Below are positions 7,772-8,414 of a DNA stretch of 8,414 nt, in pieces. Within the stretch, counting starts at the first letter, position 1. Each line of letters starts with the position of its first letter. A program made the position numbers and the translations under genes. The notes under the pieces were generated by a model, which saw only the letters and a list, made by a program, of their open reading frames with translations, was not told the DNA's origin and did no database searches. The stretch is from DATAFF01 sp036257595 (GTDB taxonomy: Bacteria > Pseudomonadota > Alphaproteobacteria > Rhizobiales > Aestuariivirgaceae): contig DATAFF010000111.1 in NCBI GenBank assembly GCA_036257595.1, positions 1-8,414 on the forward strand. The letters are read 5' to 3'.

Positions 7772-8414
7772 GATCTTCGCCAATCGCCCGACAGGCGTTA
7801 TCCAGCCAGTGCCGCTCGGCCTCGTTGAGAAACGGGCTGATCTCGCGATGCACCCGTTGATGATAGGCGTTGAGCCAGTCCCGCTCGCCGTGATCGAGCA
7901 GCGCCGGCATGACCAGCCTGAGGTCGATCGGCACCAGCGTCAGCGTCTCGAAGCCGAGCATCGGCCGCTCGCCGCCGGCAATCGCCTCGGGCTCGGTGAC
8001 CATGACGAGATTCTCGATGCGAATGCCGAACGCGCCTTCCTTGTAATAGCCGGGCTCGTTCGACAGGATCATCCCGGGCTCGAGCACCATCCGATCATTC
8101 TTTGAGAGCCGCGCCGGCCCTTCATGAACCGACAGATAGCTGCCGACGCCATGCCCCGTGCCATGATCGTAATCGAGCCCTGCCGACCACAAGGCCGTCC
8201 GGGCGAAGGCATCGATATGGCCGCCCATCGTCCCCTTGGGAAAGCGCAGGCGTGAAATCGCGATGAGGCCGCGCAGCACCCGGGTGAACCGGTCGCGCAT
8301 CTCCTCGCTCGGCGTGCCGACGATCACCGTGCGCGTCACGTCCGTCGTGCCGTCCTCATATTGCGCACCCGAGTCGATGAGGAAGACTTCAGCCGTCCTG
8401 ATCGGGCGGTTCGA
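7749..8414 (-). CDS. pepP: Xaa-Pro aminopeptidase, M24B family (C-terminal part, cut by window edge)
   Basis: Aminopeptidase P removes an N-terminal residue that precedes proline, using a dinuclear metal centre on the pita-bread fold. The 221 residues present cover the catalytic domain from LIDSGAQYEDGTTDVTRT onward; the start lies beyond the right edge, so the frame runs to the last base. Counting from the first residue in the window, all five metal ligands are visible: D14, D25, H88 (in GTGHGVGS), E120 (SNEPG) and E134 (RIEN). H97 in VHEGP is the usual catalytic histidine. After these comes a C-terminal extension (FETLTLVPIDLRLV, WLNAYHQRVHREISPFL, AERHWLD) typical of the long, roughly 600-residue APP1-like form with creatinase-type N-terminal domains, not of short E. 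coli PepP; the symbol is used for family only. An internal GTG at 8337-8339 is not the start, because D14 and D25 lie upstream of it. The last residues (QAVGVRQ) and the stop are encoded by the heptamer repeat. Confidence 0.93.

Overview
The window is a GC-rich stretch of an alphaproteobacterial chromosome. It most resembles Hyphomicrobiales (Rhizobiales), judging by the FtsZ N-terminus (MTINL.VPD), its long Pro/Asp/Glu-rich linker with an intact C-terminal peptide, and the gene order ftsZ - bamD - recN - ligA. This is core housekeeping DNA. I found no rRNA, tRNA, CRISPR, transposase or phage gene. Six genes are complete and one is cut by the right edge.

Layout: ftsZ (24-1652, +), a 173-nt gap with two abutting small stem-loops, bamD (1826-2791, +, probably starting at TTG), recN (2850-4535, +), ligA (4543-6684, +), azlC (6691-7398, +) and azlD (7395-7700, +). 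A heptamer repeat with an inverted counterpart follows (7698-7771). The last gene, on the minus strand, is an M24B Xaa-Pro aminopeptidase (7749-8414) whose N-terminal part lies outside the window.

The five genes bamD to azlD are packed as an operon, with gaps of 58, 7 and 6 nt and then an ATGA overlap. They combine envelope assembly (BamD), DNA repair (RecN, LigA) and a two-component branched-chain amino-acid exporter (AzlCD). The convergent aminopeptidase meets azlD at the hairpin-forming repeat, and that repeat supplies the stop codon of both genes.

I see no clearly new system. Three points deserve a second look. lpxC, which normally sits between ftsZ and bamD in alphaproteobacteria, is missing without visible remnants. 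FtsZ has changed residues at nearly invariant T3-loop positions. The TAGGCAG heptamer array is wedged between two convergent genes and encodes the last residues of one of them.
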